5,805 nt of DNA. Source: Acidimicrobiales bacterium. GTDB lineage: Bacteria > Actinomycetota > Acidimicrobiia > Acidimicrobiales > VFJN01. Both the position numbers and the translations under genes were made by a program. Shown here piece after piece: positions 5,551-5,805 of the stretch; within the stretch, counting starts at the first letter, position 1, and each line of letters starts with the position of its first letter. Under the pieces are notes generated by a model. The model had not been told where the DNA came from. It searched no databases and was given only the letters and a program-made list of their open reading frames with translations. The stretch is taken from assembly GCA_016936035.1 (NCBI GenBank), contig JAFGPU010000369.1, forward strand, positions 1 to 5,805. Direction: 5' to 3'.

Positions 5551-5590
5551 TGACCGCCGACGCCTGCGTCGTCCGACCTGCCGGCGGTCA
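5551..5590 (-). terminator. Hairpin beginning at the oxidoreductase stop codon
   Basis: TGACCGCCG (5551-5559) is the reverse complement of CGGCGGTCA (5582-5590), giving a 9-bp stem with a 22-nt loop. An alternative small hairpin CGACGC-CT-GCGTCG (5558-5571) overlaps the left arm. On the minus strand the stem starts with the TGA stop codon itself (5590-5588). With the 5511-5544 hairpin it forms a paired terminator zone between convergent genes. Confidence 0.55.
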
Positions 5591-5805
5591 GCCCGCCAAC
5601 AGCGCCGGCGCCAGGGCGCGCCACTGGTTGAGGGGCAAGGCGGTCACGTCGGTGTCGACGACCTGGACGCACACGTGGTCGGCGCCGGCCTCGCGGTGGG
5701 CCGCCACCCGCGCCGCGATGGCCTCGGCGTCGCCCCACGCGACCAGGGCGTCGACCAGGGCGTCGCTGCCGCCGTCCTCGAGGTCGTCGTCGGCCCAGCC
5801 GAGGC
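5588..5805 (-). CDS. LLM-class F420-dependent oxidoreductase, C-terminal part (5' end outside window)
   Basis: Only the last 71 codons and a TGA stop (5590-5588) are present; the gene enters from the right edge, with its first complete codon at 5803-5801. The peptide starts LGWADDDLEDGGSDALVDAL and continues with VAWGDAEAIAARVAAHREAG, then ADHVCVQVVD and a C-terminal NQWRALAPALLAG. The segments GWADDDL, SDxLVDALVAWGD, RVxAHxxAGADHVxVQV and WRALAPALL are characteristic of the C-terminus of actinobacterial luciferase-like monooxygenase-fold enzymes that use coenzyme F420, probably the MSMEG_4141-type family. These are cytoplasmic flavin/F420-dependent hydride-transfer enzymes; the substrate is unknown. 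The frame is open throughout, with strong third-position GC. The assignment is from recognised motifs, and the catalytic N-terminal part cannot be seen. The gene converges on the surface-protein gene with 90 nt between the stops. Confidence 0.82.
   Translation of the reverse strand, partial: LGWADDDLEDGGSDALVDALVAWGDAEAIAARVAAHREAGADHVCVQVVDTDVTALPLNQWRALAPALLAG

Noticed and set aside
5487..5738. Minus-strand frame of 83 codons at the right end
   Set aside because: It is Arg/Gly-rich and runs through both terminator hairpins, out of frame with the recognisable oxidoreductase C-terminus.

Overview
The window is very GC-rich, and nearly every codon ends in G or C. Together with the protein types (an F420-dependent luciferase-like oxidoreductase, an LPXTG-anchored Thr/Pro-rich surface protein and paired ABC exporters), this points to a high-GC actinobacterium. 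An Acidimicrobiia-like lineage is my guess from protein style, not something I could test.

Layout, left to right. Positions 1-252 are non-coding and rich in structure: a 14-bp perfect inverted repeat (40-81), a 12-bp-stem hairpin (154-186) and short tandem repeats (194-270) that copy the 3' end of the neighbouring gene. Three minus-strand genes follow: a DUF1330-family small protein (253-600) and two half-size ABC exporters (723-2546 and 2546-4429). The exporter stop and start codons overlap as TGATG. Transcription of the exporters starts from the right. The divergent intergenic region (4430-4645) carries a perfect 20-bp palindrome next to a possible -10 box. On the plus strand is a secreted, cell-wall-anchored protein (4646-5497) with a conserved-looking two-cysteine domain, a 9-residue Thr/Pro repeat stalk, a collagen-like APG tract and an LPVTG sorting signal. 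A perfect 15-bp-stem terminator hairpin follows it. At the right edge, the C-terminal 71 codons of a minus-strand LLM-class F420-dependent oxidoreductase (5588-5805) converge on the surface-protein gene, with a second hairpin beginning at its stop codon.

How the genes work together. The two ABC proteins look like an obligate heterodimer with one degenerate ATP site. The upstream subunit has Asp in place of the catalytic Walker B Glu and Glu in place of the Q-loop Gln, with a canonical LSGGQ. The downstream subunit has canonical catalytic residues but an LSAGE signature. The DUF1330 gene may be cotranscribed, but 122 nt separate it from the exporter. Nothing in the sequence ties the surface protein or the oxidoreductase to the exporter.

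I found no RNA gene, insertion sequence or CRISPR array. The region looks like ordinary chromosomal actinobacterial sequence. The points of interest are the regulatory palindromes, the asymmetric exporter and the duplications across two stop codons, rather than a clearly new system.
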